64,000 bases of DNA from Bombilactobacillus thymidiniphilus. Its GTDB lineage: Bacteria > Bacillota > Bacilli > Lactobacillales > Lactobacillaceae. Below, one piece after another: positions 27,344-38,330 of the stretch (position 1 is its first letter; the number at the start of each line of letters is the position of its first letter). The notes under the pieces were generated by a model. The model ran no database searches, was not told where the DNA came from, and saw only the letters and a program-made list of their open reading frames with translations. The position numbers were made by a program, and so were the translations under genes. The stretch spans positions 496,001-560,000 of the forward strand of contig NZ_CP093365.1 of assembly GCF_023380245.1 (NCBI RefSeq), in the 5' to 3' direction.

Positions 27344-28362
27344 TGGAAGACGTCAAAATTACTGCCAATAGCTTTGAAAAAGTGCAAGCCGATCAAACTG
27401 CTGACCAAGAAAAAATTAGTGCCCCTTCACTAACTTTCTTTCAAGATGCGGTGCGACGCTTACGCAAAAACAAAATAGCAGTCATCTCTTTTTTCACTTT
27501 GATAATTATTGCAGTTATAGCTTTCGCATCGCCAATTTTAGCGCCACGCGATCCCAACGCGCAAAATCCGGATTACGCTAACCTTCCACCGCGGATTGCT
27601 AACACGAATATCCCCGGATTTCGTGGCGAAATAAAAAATGCCGCTGGCATAGTAACTAATCCATATGAAACTAATAATGTACCCAAGGATAGAACTTATA
27701 TTTTAGGTACTGATTATCTGGGAAGAGATCTGTTTTCTCGCGTGCTTTATGGAACACGTTTGTCGCTAATCATTGCCGTTATTGCCACCTTAGTCGATCT
27801 GCTAATTGGCTTGCCGTACGGAATTATTTCCGGGTGGAAAGGCGGCAAAGTCGATACTTTCATGCAACGAATTATTGAGATAATCTCTTCAGTGCCTAAC
27901 TTAATTGTTGTGATCTTATTATTACTAGTTTTAAAACCGGGACTTTCTTCAATTATCATTGCTATTGCCTTTAGTAGTTGGGTAACCATGGCACGACTGA
28001 TTCGAGCGCAAACACTGCAACTCAAAGAACAAGAATACGTACTGGCTTCTCTAACGCTTGGTGAATCACCATTTAAAATTGCAATGAAGCATTTAATTCC
28101 TAATTTATCATCGACAATTATTATTCAAACGATGTTTTCGATTCCGAGCGCCATCTTCTTTGAAGCCTTTCTAAGTTTCATCGGCATTGGGATTCCTGCA
28201 CCAAATGCCTCGCTTGGAACATTATTATCTGATGGTCAAAAAGCTTTCCGCTTCCTTCCTTACCAAATGTGGTATCCAGCACTGATCCTATGTATTTTGA
28301 TGATTGCGTTTAACCTCTTTGCCGACGGTTTGCGCGATGCATTCGATCCTAAATCTGAATAA
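27343..28362 (+). CDS. oppC: Oligopeptide ABC permease OppC
   Basis: Second permease, 339 aa, with a soluble N-terminal ~50 residues, a first membrane helix, and an extracellular part containing the family segment YILGTDYLGRDLFSRVLYGTR. The docking loop LASLTLGESPFKIAMKHLIPN is intact. Translationally coupled to oppB by a one-base TAATG overlap. Confidence 0.92.
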   Translation: MEDVKITANSFEKVQADQTADQEKISAPSLTFFQDAVRRLRKNKIAVISFFTLIIIAVIAFASPILAPRDPNAQNPDYANLPPRIANTNIPGFRGEIKNAAGIVTNPYETNNVPKDRTYILGTDYLGRDLFSRVLYGTRLSLIIAVIATLVDLLIGLPYGIISGWKGGKVDTFMQRIIEIISSVPNLIVVILLLLVLKPGLSSIIIAIAFSSWVTMARLIRAQTLQLKEQEYVLASLTLGESPFKIAMKHLIPNLSSTIIIQTMFSIPSAIFFEAFLSFIGIGIPAPNASLGTLLSDGQKAFRFLPYQMWYPALILCILMIAFNLFADGLRDAFDPKSE

Positions 28363-28376
28363 GGAGGTTTTAAACA

Positions 28377-29453
28377 ATGTCTGACAACATTTTAGAAGTG
28401 AAAAATTTAAATATTAATTTCAAGACATTTGCGGGTACTGTGCAAGCTATTCGCGACGTTAGTTTCAACCTCAAAAAAGGTGAAACTTTAGCCATTGTTG
28501 GTGAATCTGGTTCAGGAAAATCCGTGACAACCCGTAGTATCATGGGCTTACTGGCTTCTAATGCCGTGATCGAACACGGTGAAATTTTATTCAAGGGGCA
28601 AGATTTACTCAAAGAATCAGCCAAGGAAATGGATCACCATCGTGGCAATGACTTGTCAATGATTTTTCAAGATCCAATGACTTCTTTAGATCCCACAATG
28701 ACCATTGGCAAGCAAGTTGCTGAACCTTTGCGCATTCATGGCAAAATTTCCAAAGAAAAAGCTTTAAAGCGTGCTCAAGAAGTACTTGAATTGGTTGGCA
28801 TCCCGAATGCCAAGAATCGGATGAAAGATTTTCCACATCAATTTTCTGGTGGTCAGCGACAAAGAATCGTGATCGCAATTGCAATTGTCAATTATCCAGA
28901 AATTCTGATTGCTGATGAACCTACCACGGCACTCGACGTTACAGTGCAGGCCCAAATCATTGATTTAATGCGTGAGTTACAAGAAAAACTGGAAACTTCT
29001 ATTATTTTTATTACCCATGATTTGGGCGTGGTTGCTGGAATTGCTGATCGCGTTGCTGTAATGTACGCTGGTAAAATTATTGAAGTGGGAACAGTTGACG
29101 AAATTTTCTATCAGCCTAAACATCCTTATACTTGGGGATTATTGAGTTCAATGCCCACATTGGATACAAAAGGTGCCAAATTATCCTCTATTCCGGGCAC
29201 CCCACCTGATTTATTAGATCCACCTAAAGGTGATGCCTTTGCTCCTCGTAATCCTTATGCAATGCAGATTGACCTGGAAGCTCAGCCGCCGTTCTTCAAA
29301 GTCAGTGACACCCATTATGCAGCTACTTGGCTGTTGCATCCTGATGCACCCAAAGTGCAGCCACCCGCACCGATCGTGAAACGGGCGCAAGAATACGCTC
29401 ATTTGATGCAAACTGGCGCTGTTGACACGCCCAGCGAAGGGAGCCAAAATTAA
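28377..29453 (+). CDS. oppD: Oligopeptide ABC ATPase OppD
   Basis: 358-residue ATPase. Walker [19 protein letters not shown], signature [14 protein letters not shown], Walker [17 protein letters not shown] and FITHDLGVV are intact, followed by the C-terminal oligopeptide-transporter extension ([13 protein letters not shown]) that carries an iron-sulfur site in some homologues; the usual Cys cluster is not evident here. AAGGAGG precedes the ATG. Confidence 0.92.
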   Translation: MSDNILEVKNLNINFKTFAGTVQAIRDVSFNLKKGETLAIVGESGSGKSVTTRSIMGLLASNAVIEHGEILFKGQDLLKESAKEMDHHRGNDLSMIFQDPMTSLDPTMTIGKQVAEPLRIHGKISKEKALKRAQEVLELVGIPNAKNRMKDFPHQFSGGQRQRIVIAIAIVNYPEILIADEPTTALDVTVQAQIIDLMRELQEKLETSIIFITHDLGVVAGIADRVAVMYAGKIIEVGTVDEIFYQPKHPYTWGLLSSMPTLDTKGAKLSSIPGTPPDLLDPPKGDAFAPRNPYAMQIDLEAQPPFFKVSDTHYAATWLLHPDAPKVQPPAPIVKRAQEYAHLMQTGAVDTPSEGSQN

Positions 29454-30394
29454 TGACTGAACGTAAAAAAATCATTCAAGTTCAACATCTAAAACAATAT
29501 TTTAGTCCGGGAAAGCCCAATGAAGTACGTGCTGTTGATGACATTAGTTTTGATATCTATGAAGGGGAAACTTTCGGCCTAGTTGGCGAATCTGGCTCGG
29601 GTAAAAGTACCACTGGACGCAGCATCATTCGTCTCTATAACCCGACTAGTGGCAAGATTTTGTTTGAGGGTCAAGATATTAGCAAAATCAAAAATCATAG
29701 CAAAGATATGCTTCATTTTCGGCGCAATATGCAGATGATTTTCCAAGATCCGTATGCTTCATTGGATCCGCGAATGAAAGTTAAAGACATTATTGCTGAA
29801 GGCTTAGATGTACACGGTTTGGTCAAAAATGATCAAGAGCGTGATCAACGCGTAAAAGAATTATTAAAAGTTGTCGGCTTAAATCCCGATCACGTCACAC
29901 GTTATCCGCACGAATTTTCCGGTGGGCAAAGGCAACGAATCGGAATTGCTCGGGCGCTTGCCGTAGACCCGAAATTCATTATTGCCGATGAGCCGATTTC
30001 GGCATTAGATGTTTCTATTCAAGCTCAAGTCGTCAATTTGATGAAAGATATTCAGCGCAAGAACAATTTAACTTACCTTTTCATTGCCCATGATTTGTCG
30101 ATGGTGAAATATATTAGTGATCGCATTGCCGTGATGCACCACGGACAATTGATGGAATTAGGTAGTGCCGATGCGGTTTACAATCACCCGCTGCATCCTT
30201 ATACGAAGAGTTTGCTGTCAGCAGTGCCACTCCCCGATCCGGAAATCGAACGGCGGCGAACACGTTTACCATATGATAGTAGTATTGAAAATAATACGCA
30301 TGATCAACGTCAATTGCGTGAAATTGGTGACGGTCATTATGTATTTTGTAGCGAAGAAGAAGTAGACGGTTATAAGGAACAAATGCAAAAGTAA
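29453..30394 (+). CDS. oppF: Oligopeptide ABC ATPase OppF
   Basis: 313-residue partner ATPase of OppD. Walker [18 protein letters not shown], signature [14 protein letters not shown], Walker [17 protein letters not shown] and FIAHDLSMV. Ends with the [19 protein letters not shown] extension of the family. TAATG overlap with oppD. Last gene of the operon. Confidence 0.92.
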   Translation: MTERKKIIQVQHLKQYFSPGKPNEVRAVDDISFDIYEGETFGLVGESGSGKSTTGRSIIRLYNPTSGKILFEGQDISKIKNHSKDMLHFRRNMQMIFQDPYASLDPRMKVKDIIAEGLDVHGLVKNDQERDQRVKELLKVVGLNPDHVTRYPHEFSGGQRQRIGIARALAVDPKFIIADEPISALDVSIQAQVVNLMKDIQRKNNLTYLFIAHDLSMVKYISDRIAVMHHGQLMELGSADAVYNHPLHPYTKSLLSAVPLPDPEIERRRTRLPYDSSIENNTHDQRQLREIGDGHYVFCSEEEVDGYKEQMQK

Positions 30395-30407
30395 ATTAAG
30401 TTTGATA

Positions 30408-30440
30408 AAAATCCTGGAATCAAAGATTTCAGGATTTTTT
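30408..30440 (+). terminator. Terminator of the opp operon
   Basis: AAAAATCCTGGAATC-aaa-GATTTCAGGATTTTT stem followed by a T run, about 14 bases after the oppF stop. Confidence 0.9.
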
Positions 30441-30642
30441 TGATGTTGAAATGCAGATGTATGGAGATTTTATTCCACCAAAATTTTTTATAAATATCCG
30501 TATATCCTAAAAAGATATTTCAAATCTTAAATCTGAATAACACTTTCCGAGTTCACCAATAGGCTATAAATATTGAACTAAGATTTTTTAGTATAATACT
30601 AGCAAGCTTAATTTGTGTTATTACTTAATAACTAATCAAAAA

Positions 30643-30672
30643 TAGCTAGATCTATCGAAGATCTAGCTAGAA
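30643..30672 (-). terminator. Terminator-like palindrome
   Basis: TAGCTAGATCT-atcga-AGATCTAGCTA, an 11-bp perfect stem; on the minus strand it is followed by TTTTT, so it could end transcripts coming from the small membrane ORF to its right. Confidence 0.55.
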
Positions 30673-30763
30673 GATAGTAGTTCAAAATAACTGAAATCAA
30701 TTAAATCAGAAAATGATTTTTTAGTTTCTATTTAATTTATAGTATTTAACCAAGCAAAATATT

Positions 30764-30925
30764 TTATTTGCTCTTCAAAATCTTAAAAGCACAAAACATT
30801 TGTATTAGGAACAAAAACATAACTAATAAAAACATTTGTACAGCTGACGGTTTACAAAAATAGTAGACTAATGTATTGGTCACCATTGTTAAAAATATTA
30901 TGACTAAGTAAACACCCTTATCCAA
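30764..30925 (-). CDS. Possible small membrane protein
   Basis: A 53-codon frame with TTG start reads as two hydrophobic helices (VYLVIIFLTMVTNTLVYYF, then MFLLVMFLFLIQMF) and a short basic tail ending KILKSK. A GGGGG stretch lies 11 bases before the TTG, longer than usual. It may be a real two-helix peptide or the end of a decayed gene whose earlier part lies at 30962-31020. Not recognised. Confidence 0.3.
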   Translation of the reverse strand: MDKGVYLVIIFLTMVTNTLVYYFCKPSAVQMFLLVMFLFLIQMFCAFKILKSK

Positions 30926-30961
30926 AATAATATGTTACCCCCATGGATTAAATAATTACCT

Positions 30962-31030
30962 ACATCAAATCTAACAAACTTCCCAGGTGGTGTAAATAAA
31001 AATCAGCATTTACCTTTGTCTTCTGAAGTA
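30962..31030 (-). pseudogene. Decayed fragment with NADFYLHHLG motif
   Basis: The minus strand reads NADFYLHHLGSLLDL and then stops. A very similar fragment (NADVYLHHLGDLLDI) lies at about 32550-32610, so both derive from one gene family present twice in this region. No function recognised. The rest of 30450-31125 is AT-rich without a supported gene. Confidence 0.4.
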
Positions 31031-31128
31031 ATTAATTGCGTTGTCTTAGTGCATAATGGAAAATTTTATTAGCCTTAGACTGAGCAAATATCATTGATCC
31101 AGCTATAACTTTTAAATTAATTTACACT

Positions 31129-31162
31129 AAAAAAGACGAACAAAAGCTGTTCACCTTTTTTA
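31129..31162 (-). terminator. Terminator after the inositol dehydrogenase-like gene
   Basis: Imperfect stem AAAAAAGACGAACA / TGTTCACCTTTTTT with a short loop, poly-T on both strands, 15 bases from the stop codon. Confidence 0.7.
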
Positions 31163-31176
31163 TTTTGGCTGATACG

Positions 31177-32184
31177 TTAATACTCAACTTTAACTGGTTT
31201 ACCTGCTGCCAATGACTTTTGAGCAGCTTGTGCTAGTTGCGCAGCGCGCAAAGCATCTGTTCCGGAAACTCTCACCGATTCATCTTTTTCAATTGAATTG
31301 TAAAATTCTTTTAATTCATCAATATAAGCTTGCGCATATCGGACTTGGAATGGCTTAGGAATCTTGTCGTGGTGACCACCATCATCAGTTTCAAAGTCAA
31401 TGTTGCTGTTCCGGTCATTGTCAGTTTCAACTTTACCCTTTGAGCCAAAAACTTCCGCTCTTTGGTCATGACCATAAACGGCTTTGCGGCTATTATCAAT
31501 TTCGCCGATTGCACCGTTTTCAAACTTCAAGGTCACAATTGCTGTATCAATATCGCCCACTTTACCAATTTCTGGGTCAATCAAGCTGTCACCAATCGCA
31601 TAAACCTCAGTAACTTCGCTTTGGCTTAAATAGCGCGCCATATCGAAGTCATGAATCATCATATCGTTAAACAAACCGCCAGAAACCTTGATGTAATCAA
31701 TTGATGGTGGCTCTGGGTCACGAGATGAAATCCGAATAATTTGCGGATCACCAATTTTACCGGATTGTACATAATCATAAATAGTTCTGAAGTTGTGGTC
31801 GAATCTTCGATCAAATCCAATCTGCAACTTAACTTGATTATCTTTAACAACTTGTAACGCGTGCTTAATGTCATTAATTTCTTCAGCAACTGGCTTTTCA
31901 CAGAAAATATTCTTTCCTGCTTTGGCAGCTGCTTCAATTAATTCGGCATGAGTATTGGTAGATGAGGCAATCAACACAGCATCAATTTCATCATTAATAA
32001 TCAATTCTTGAGCATCTCTAGTATAAAAAGACACATCATACTTTTCAGCCAATTCAGCGATATTAGGCGTTCTGGGAGCAGCAATACCTTTAACTTCGTA
32101 ACATTCCCGCAGATTAGCTAAATTCTCTAAGTGCATTTTGCCAATCCGCCCCAAGCCAATAACACCAATTCTGATTTTAACCAT
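31177..32184 (-). CDS. iolG: Inositol 2-dehydrogenase-like Gfo/Idh/MocA oxidoreductase
   Basis: NAD(P)-dependent sugar/polyol dehydrogenase, 335 aa. Rossmann motif GVIGLGRIGKMH at residues 7-18, the catalytic-lysine motif CEKPVAEE near residue 95, and GGLFNDMMIHDFDMARYL with the catalytic Asp/His that is typical of IolG. It would oxidise myo-inositol or a related polyol. No other iol genes are nearby, so the exact substrate is open. ATG follows AAGGATG at normal spacing. Confidence 0.8.
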   Translation of the reverse strand: MVKIRIGVIGLGRIGKMHLENLANLRECYEVKGIAAPRTPNIAELAEKYDVSFYTRDAQELIINDEIDAVLIASSTNTHAELIEAAAKAGKNIFCEKPVAEEINDIKHALQVVKDNQVKLQIGFDRRFDHNFRTIYDYVQSGKIGDPQIIRISSRDPEPPSIDYIKVSGGLFNDMMIHDFDMARYLSQSEVTEVYAIGDSLIDPEIGKVGDIDTAIVTLKFENGAIGEIDNSRKAVYGHDQRAEVFGSKGKVETDNDRNSNIDFETDDGGHHDKIPKPFQVRYAQAYIDELKEFYNSIEKDESVRVSGTDALRAAQLAQAAQKSLAAGKPVKVEY

Positions 32185-32189
32185 AATAA

Positions 32190-33260
32190 AGCATCCTTTT
32201 CCAAAAAATTTAAATCCTCAGCTGTAATTGTACAAGCATATTAATATTGTACTTCTTAAAAATGGGACTCAAACATTTAATTGAACCCGAGATTACATTG
32301 ACGTATCAGAATAGACTTAAAGATATGATTTTGTTCAAGTAAAGTGCTTTAAACTTTTCAAGACTAATTGTTATTAGTACCAAGTATGGAATTTGTGTCA
32401 CTTAATATGTTTAAATCTTTCAATTCCTGCTCGATATTTCTTCCGTCATTATGAGTGAAAAATTTGATTCCATAGAGTCTTACTTGCTCATTTTCACCAA
32501 CTAATTCAACATTATCAAGTTGGATACTTTGATTAAATAGTCAGTTCCACAATATCTAACAAATCTCCAAGGTGATGTAAATAAACATCAGCATTACGAT
32601 TCTTGAATAGTCTTGGATTCAAAAAAGACAAAGTTCAAACATCAATTGAAATATTTATGGATCTCTCATTTCTATGACGTAAGCTTGTACTATTATTTAT
32701 ATTACAAATACAGTGACGTATTAATAGATTGATTTTATAACAAAGATAATCAAAATTCTGATCCAAATTACTCAAAATTAGCCATCCAAATTTAAAATTC
32801 TATTTATAATCCAAAAGTCGCTTACAACTACCGACAACATCAGCATTCAAATCAATTTTTACATTGTTAATTTCATAAAGTCAGTAATATTAGTTACAAT
32901 TACCCACCTAAAACTTTATAAAGCGGCAAATCAGACTTAAAAGCATCAACACAAAACTTTCCTACGATATCTTTGACAATATAAATCAAACATTTTATTG
33001 TAAATATTAATCGATAAAATGTACGTATCCTTAATTTGTTGCAATGTCATGGGAACATTTTCTTATAAGATTATTTTTGTCCATAAATATTACCAAATTA
33101 GGATTATACAAGATACGCTGTGCTTCTTTAAACAATCTGAAATAGTTAACTTGGCGACAATTAGCAGTTCATTCTTAATTTTGGGCCTGTGCTATGACCC
33201 CACAATAAAATTGTAATAAAGCAGTAGCATATAAATTAAACATTTCTTTTTATAAGGGGT
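32190..33260. other. Eroded gene-poor region of about 1.1 kb
   Basis: No intact gene is supported. The minus strand holds a short frame MTLQQIKDTYILSINIYNK (about 33040-32950) with further scraps such as DAFKSDLPLYKVLGG. The 65-codon plus-strand frame at 33019-33216 has neither ribosome site nor recognisable protein and is treated as chance. Base composition is AT-rich and irregular, as expected for abandoned coding DNA. Confidence 0.5.
32364..32640 (-). pseudogene. Remnant gene, second copy of the NADxYLHHLG family
   Basis: The minus strand reads LFKNRNADVYLHHLGDLLDIVELTI and then a stop; a shifted frame continues SIQLDNVELVGENEQVRLY, then FFTHNDGRNIEQELKDLN to a TAG at 32364. It looks like the C-terminal ~90 residues of a cytoplasmic protein with one frameshift. 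No family recognised. Related to the fragment at 30962-31030. Confidence 0.45.
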
Positions 33261-33281
33261 TTCCGTCTAATATTCTTCTAC

Positions 33282-34426
33282 TTAGTTGCTATCAGTTTTT
33301 GACAAATAACAAAGACCAACAACAATCTGATTAAGTCCATTTGTTGGCACCTGACAAACTTTAACTCTAAACAAGTAGCTTTCCAAAATATGTGCTAATT
33401 CATTGGTGTATACTTGATCAATTGCACCAAAACTAAGTAAATCCATTAACAGCAGCAAATAAGAGAAAACCACCTTACTGTCTATTACGTTGATATGATC
33501 TAAAATTCTATTAAATTCAGTATCAGCCGTTTTGTGATTTAATATCTGATCATAATAATCGGCAAACTTAAATAAATCCACCAAAGCAGCTTCAGAGTTC
33601 AGACCTTCAGAAATGAAGTAATTTTTGTAGCTTCCATAAACATTATTTTTCTTGATTGACACATGAGTTTTCACAATTAAATAGTGACGAATAAATTCAG
33701 TAAAAGCTTTAGTCGAAAACATTCGCTCAATTTTTACCCAATATTTTTTGTAAAGTTTTGACTGCTACTGTGAATCCAGCTTCATTAGAAGAAAGTTTCG
33801 TACTAAGTCTGATGCTGAAAGTGATACACCTGTCTAATTCAAGCTTTCAAAAATAACTTGTGGATTTTCCTCATTGGTATCACCACTTAATTCAATATAG
33901 ACCATATTGAAGTGGGTCATTGCTTCGTATAATTTTGTACCATCAATATCCGAATCCTTAACAAGCTGCTTAAACAATCGATAGTTATCAGTAACTTTGG
34001 ATAGCTGATCATATCGTTCATCTCATTCATAACAGAATTAAACGCTTCATAGTCATGCTCAATTGGCTTTAACTTGAGGTGATTATTGTTATCCAGATAC
34101 TTATTAGTCAAATATTCTTCTTCAATTTCATCACGATCCGATTCATCAGCATCTGCCAATGCTTTTAACAGTAATGTCAAACTTGTTAACCGTTGCTGTC
34201 CATCAATGATGCGATAAATATGACTCATTTTGTTACCTGTTTCAGTAACATAGACAATCGCACCAATGAAATGATCAGTATCGTTTCGGGCTGCCAACGT
34301 TAAATCAGCAAAAAGCTGTTCGCACTGATCTTTATTCCACTCATAATTTCGTTGAAAAACTGGAATTTCAAAAATTGTTTTTCCACTTCCTAAAAAATCA
34401 AACAAGTGTATACTATCAGCTTTCAC
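33282..34426 (-). pseudogene. DUF262 (GmrSD/ParB-like) defence gene, broken
   Basis: GTG 34426 after GGGGAGG opens MKADSIHLFDFLGSG...IPVFQRNYEWNKDQC, then YRIIDGQQRLTSLTLLLKAL: the DUF262 nuclease/NTPase core with its DGQQR motif. A frameshift near 34010-33960 is followed by NPQVIFESLN-stop-TGVSLSASDLVRNFLLM, where a TAG replaces the usual Ser codon, another stop, and an open stretch ending at 33282 without the C-terminal HNH (DUF1524) region. DUF262 proteins cut modified phage DNA; this copy is inactive. Confidence 0.8.
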
Positions 34427-34456
34427 GCTAACTTTCCTCCCCAAATTCACGTTGTA

Positions 34457-36607
34457 CTATACCTGCAAAGTACCCTCTGTAGCATACTTAGCAGCATCGA
34501 TCTGCTTGAAGTGTTTCTCCATCAAATTATCTTTCAGATTTTCATCAAAGCCAAAAATATAGTTGGTTGCAATTAGATAAATAATTCGTGTTGGTGCAAA
34601 ACCATAGACTTGGTGCTCCATAATATGCTTAATCCGTTCATGATCATTCGGGAATAGTTGTTTCATCTTTTCACTGCGAAATAGTCGCTTAATTATCTCT
34701 GTAATGTACAAACCTGACTTCATATAAAGATCAGCAAAAGTTTTATCAGGATCATCAAAAATACCGGGATTATTTGCCTCAAGATCATCGACCATATGCT
34801 TGACTACTGCCTTAGGAGTAAAAATCTGGTTTGTCTTTTGCGGTGGAATGTAATCAAAAATATCTTCTTTACTGTTATCCTCAAAATAATTACTTAATTG
34901 ATTCTTCTTCTCAAGAAATTGTTGGATTGAGTCATTAAAGGTTACTTCATCAAATAAGTGACCATCAAAATGCTTCTTTTCGCTAGTTTGGGCATCAACG
35001 TAATCGCCACCATCTCGTAAGAAACGGAATTGATCCTCAGTAATGCCAGTAACTTCTTTGAAAACATCATCCTCAGTGTAGTCATCAAAATTCTGAAGTG
35101 TCAAATTCTTATCACCGTATGCCATAATGAAGCTGGGAATGGTTCGAGAAAAGCCACGTAAGTGAGCTCTAGCATCTTCTTCAATACCACTTTTTTTCTT
35201 CTCCTCTTCCTTCTTTTCAACACGTTCAACAACCTTAGCAGGTACATCCTCAACAATCTTCTGGACGTGTTCCTGTACCTTTTTGCTAAAATCAGTAATA
35301 ATACTTTCAACTTCAGTTTCGTATTCTGCTTTAGCATCATCCAGTTCTGACTGGTCACGTGCTGCTGTTTGTTCTTTCTTATAGTTAACCTCAGCAACTT
35401 TCTTTTGATCGTTGAACTTGTCCGCAATCTTAGTAAGTGCCTGCTCGTTTTCTTTTTCAATCTGTTGTTGCTGCTTTTTGACTTCTTTCTCAGTCAAATC
35501 ATAATCATCAGTAATTCTATTAGTAACTTCTTTACTTAATGATTCATTAACTTGCTTTGCAATAGTCTTAGCCGCCGACTTAAAGTCTGAGTCTGCACTA
35601 GTAGTAGCAGCATCACCTACTAATTTATTTCCCAGATCAGAATAAACTTTATCGCCAAAAAGTTCCCCAGACTTACCAATTATTCTTTTCTTTTGGATTT
35701 CGACTTCGCCATCATCATTAACCGAAACATCTTCGGCACCGTCAATGGCAGTTTGATCAGTCTTTTTAGCCTTACCTTCTTTAGCAATTACTAATCCATT
35801 TAATATTTCTCGCACTTCAGCTGGTGCAGTAAAAATTCGTGAAATATTAGTAAACAAGAAACTGCTCATAAAGCCACGTTTAACTACTTCTTGCGACTTT
35901 AATTGACGTGGAATTGACATCACTTGCTTGGCATCAAGTTCAACCATCTTACCATTATCATCCTCACCAATAACAGGGAAGAAATTCAATAGTTTACGAA
36001 TATTTTCCTCATGCTCAGCAGCAGTTCCTTTACCATTGGAAGTTTCAGCCATCAAATCATTAGCAAACTCATCAAAAATAGTTAAAGTTCGTGTTGGGTC
36101 AAAATCAAAGACATAAGCATTTTCTTTTTGAACTAATTCGTCACCTCGTTTGAAAGTATAAGGATTTTGTGCTCTAAAGGCAGCCTGCATATATTCAGCT
36201 GGACTCTTCATACTCGAAAGCATTAAAACACCTGACCAAGGTCCTACTGTTACACCCGTAGTGAGTTGCCCAACACTTAAAGTGATAGTTTTTTTATCAG
36301 ATGCTTTGGTTGCATTTCTAACCTTATCAAGTGCTTTTTCATTCACCCTATCAAGTTGATCATCATCTAATTGATCATCATCCAGTTTACCGTCTCCAGC
36401 AGCTAGGATGATATCATAATCCTTAAATACAGGATGATTTTTCAATTTCTTTGCTAAAGCTTTAGCACTATCTACGCGATTAAGTAACCAGAAGGTATGT
36501 GCTAAATCAGTTCGCAATTCTGGTGTTGAAAATGGATATTTTTCACCAGCGGTTAATGTATCTAAAAAATGATCAATTGCTTCATCATACACAAATTTTC
36601 GATCCAT
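34457..36607 (-). pseudogene. Fragment of a helicase/N6-adenine methylase restriction enzyme
   Basis: 716 codons remain open but both ends of the family are missing. The beginning is the second RecA-like helicase half (VLMLSSMKSPAEYMQAAFRAQNPY); there is no Walker A or DEAD box. The centre is a long Lys/Glu-rich coiled region (about residues 370-470). The end starts a methylase domain (IFTPKAVVKHMVDDL, YMKSGLYITEIIKRLF) but stops before any NPPY motif. Complete relatives are large single-chain restriction-modification proteins. It reads directly into the DUF262 remnant. Confidence 0.7.
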
Positions 36608-36699
36608 AAATGTTTCAAAATTATAAAGTTTAATTTATTTGACATAAATTTGTCTAACTTCTTAAATATAGCGCAAGAAATCTAATACAGGTATATTAA

Positions 36700-36728
36700 A
36701 CTCACGCTTGGGAACAACGTAAGTTGGG
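36700..36728 (+). repeat. Inverted repeat A, left arm (hsdS switch)
   Basis: 29 bases (starts ACTCACGCTTGGG) that recur exactly inverted at 39906-39934. It encodes the HAWEQRKLGE stretch that precedes the first target recognition domain in both hsdS copies. Confidence 0.9.
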
Positions 36729-37143
36729 CGAGGTATTAGAATATGAGCAGCCAACAAAATACATTGTTAATTCAACGTTCTACGATGATAATTTTACTAC
36801 ACCTGTATTGACAGCTGGTCAAAGTTTCATTTTAGGATTTACAAGCGAAGATAGAAATGTAAAATTTGCATCGAATCAAGTTCCGGTGATAATATTTGAT
36901 GATTTTACAACTAGTTGTCATTTTGTTAATTTTCCTTTCAAAGTTAAAAGCTCTGCTATGAAGTTATTAACTAACAAAGATCAAAATAATGACTTATTCT
37001 TTCTTTATAATGTATTAAAGCGGATAAGCTATATACCTAAGGGCCATAAACGTCACTGGATTTCAACTTTTTCCAATTTTAGATTCATGACTACAGATTA
37101 TGATGAGCAAAAGCAAATAAGTATTCTACTTCAAAAACTCAAT

Positions 37144-37314
37144 CATCTCCTCACTCTTCATGAGCGTAAGTTAGAATTACTCAAAGAATTGAAGAAAGCT
37201 TTCTCCCAGCTTATGTTTCCTGATAAGGATGAAACTGTGCCTAAATTGCGGTTTAAAGGGTTTGATGGTGAGTGGAAACAACGTAAGCTGGATGAAATTT
37301 CAAAAATAGTTATG
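37144..37314 (+). repeat. Inverted repeat B, left arm (hsdS switch)
   Basis: 171 bases, matched inverted at 39329-39499. It encodes the central conserved helix plus the conserved start of the second TRD. Recombination across this pair would exchange only one TRD. Confidence 0.9.
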
Positions 37315-37777
37315 GGACAAAGTCCTAAAGGAGAGAATTACACATCTAATCCGAACGATTATATTTTGGTTCAAGGCAACGCAGACATTAAAAATAAAAA
37401 AGTGTTTCCGAGAGTATGGACTACTCAAGTAACAAAAATAGCCAAAAAAAATTCGATAATTTTATGTGTACGGGCTCCGGTTGGTAACGTCGTAAGAACA
37501 AATTATGATGTAGTAATTGGGAGGGGAGTTGCCGCAATTGAGGGAAATGAATTTATTTATCAGTTGTTGCAGCAATTGGACAATTCAGGATATTGGATAC
37601 CCATAAGTACAGGATCAACCTTTGAATCCATAAGCTCAAATGATATAAAAATGGTAAAGACTTTATTTCCTAATGAATTCGAACAAGAAAAAATAGGTTC
37701 AATTTTGCGAAAAATAGATCAGCTCCTCACTCATCAAGAAAGTAAATTGGAAAAGCTAAAACAAACAAAGAACTTCT

Positions 37778-38289
37778 TTTTACAAAAAATGTTTATCTAA
37801 TCTACTAAAACCAGTAAAATTAATACATTACTCTAAAATCAAGGACTTAAGTAATGTACAAAAATCAATTATTTTATCGCTATTTTGCTGAGTGGATGTA
37901 TTTATACAAAAATGGTGCAGTTAGACCGATAACCTTTAGCAAATATAAGACTAGCTTGCAAAGTTTAAAGATAATTGCACCTAAGGTTAAGCTATCAGAC
38001 TTAGATCGACAAACTTATCAGAAGATACTGAATGAATATGCAAAAAATCATGAAAAACAGACAACAATGGATTTTCATAGGCAACTGCGAGCATCATTAG
38101 AAGATGCACTGGACGAAGGTATAATCAATACGCGATCCAACACGAAAAGCTGTTCTTAAGGGAACAATTCATAGAAATCATAAGATGAAATTTTTTAACG
38201 TCAAGCGGAATTAGTTAAATTATTAGAACAACTTGACTTAGAAAGTCAACTTTCATGGGATCATTTTATTCTGCTGATTGCAAAGACAG
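37778..38289 (+). repeat. Inverted repeat C, left arm (recombinase copies)
   Basis: About 512 bases, matched inverted at 38331-38839 with 3 extra bases in this arm. It covers the 3' end of hsdS, the intergenic gap and a truncated recombinase gene. Only 41 bases separate the arms. Confidence 0.9.
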
Positions 38290-38330
38290 GTCTACACGCT
38301 TTAGTGAAGCGTTGGGCTTAACTCAGCTGA
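37854..38330 (+). pseudogene. Truncated, frameshifted tyrosine recombinase (plus-strand copy)
   Basis: Encodes the N-terminal SAM-like core-binding domain of a phage-integrase family recombinase (MYKNQLFYRYFAEWMYLY start), identical to the facing copy until a 1-base insertion near 38134 breaks the frame; a 2-base insertion follows near 38192. The DNA continues to the first catalytic-domain motif (TGL-R-FSEALGL with a 2-base slip) and ends where the inverted copy begins, so the catalytic Arg-His-Arg-Tyr residues are lost. This recombinase type normally accompanies invertible hsdS loci. Confidence 0.8.

Larger units (their letters stand above)
36700..37800 (+). pseudogene. hsdS: Silent hsdS cassette (alternative specificity domains, no start)
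   Basis: Type I restriction specificity gene lacking its own N-terminus and ribosome site. From repeat A it reads EQRKLGEVLEYEQPTKYIV (alternative TRD1), a conserved spacer helix (LTLHERKLELLKELKKAF), then KIVMGQSPKGENY (alternative TRD2) and the second helix ending FFLQKMFI. It is open to 37800 and lies opposite to the expressed hsdS, so inversion between repeat pairs could swap its TRDs into the active gene. Without inversion it is not expected to be expressed. Confidence 0.85.

Noticed and set aside
33019..33216. 65-codon plus-strand open frame in the eroded region
   Set aside because: No ribosome site, no recognisable protein pattern, and the opposite strand carries scraps of older coding sequence.
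35162..35460. Lys/Arg-rich and Phe-rich frames opposite or within the helicase fragment
   Set aside because: They are shadows of its Lys/Glu-rich coiled region; no ribosome sites.
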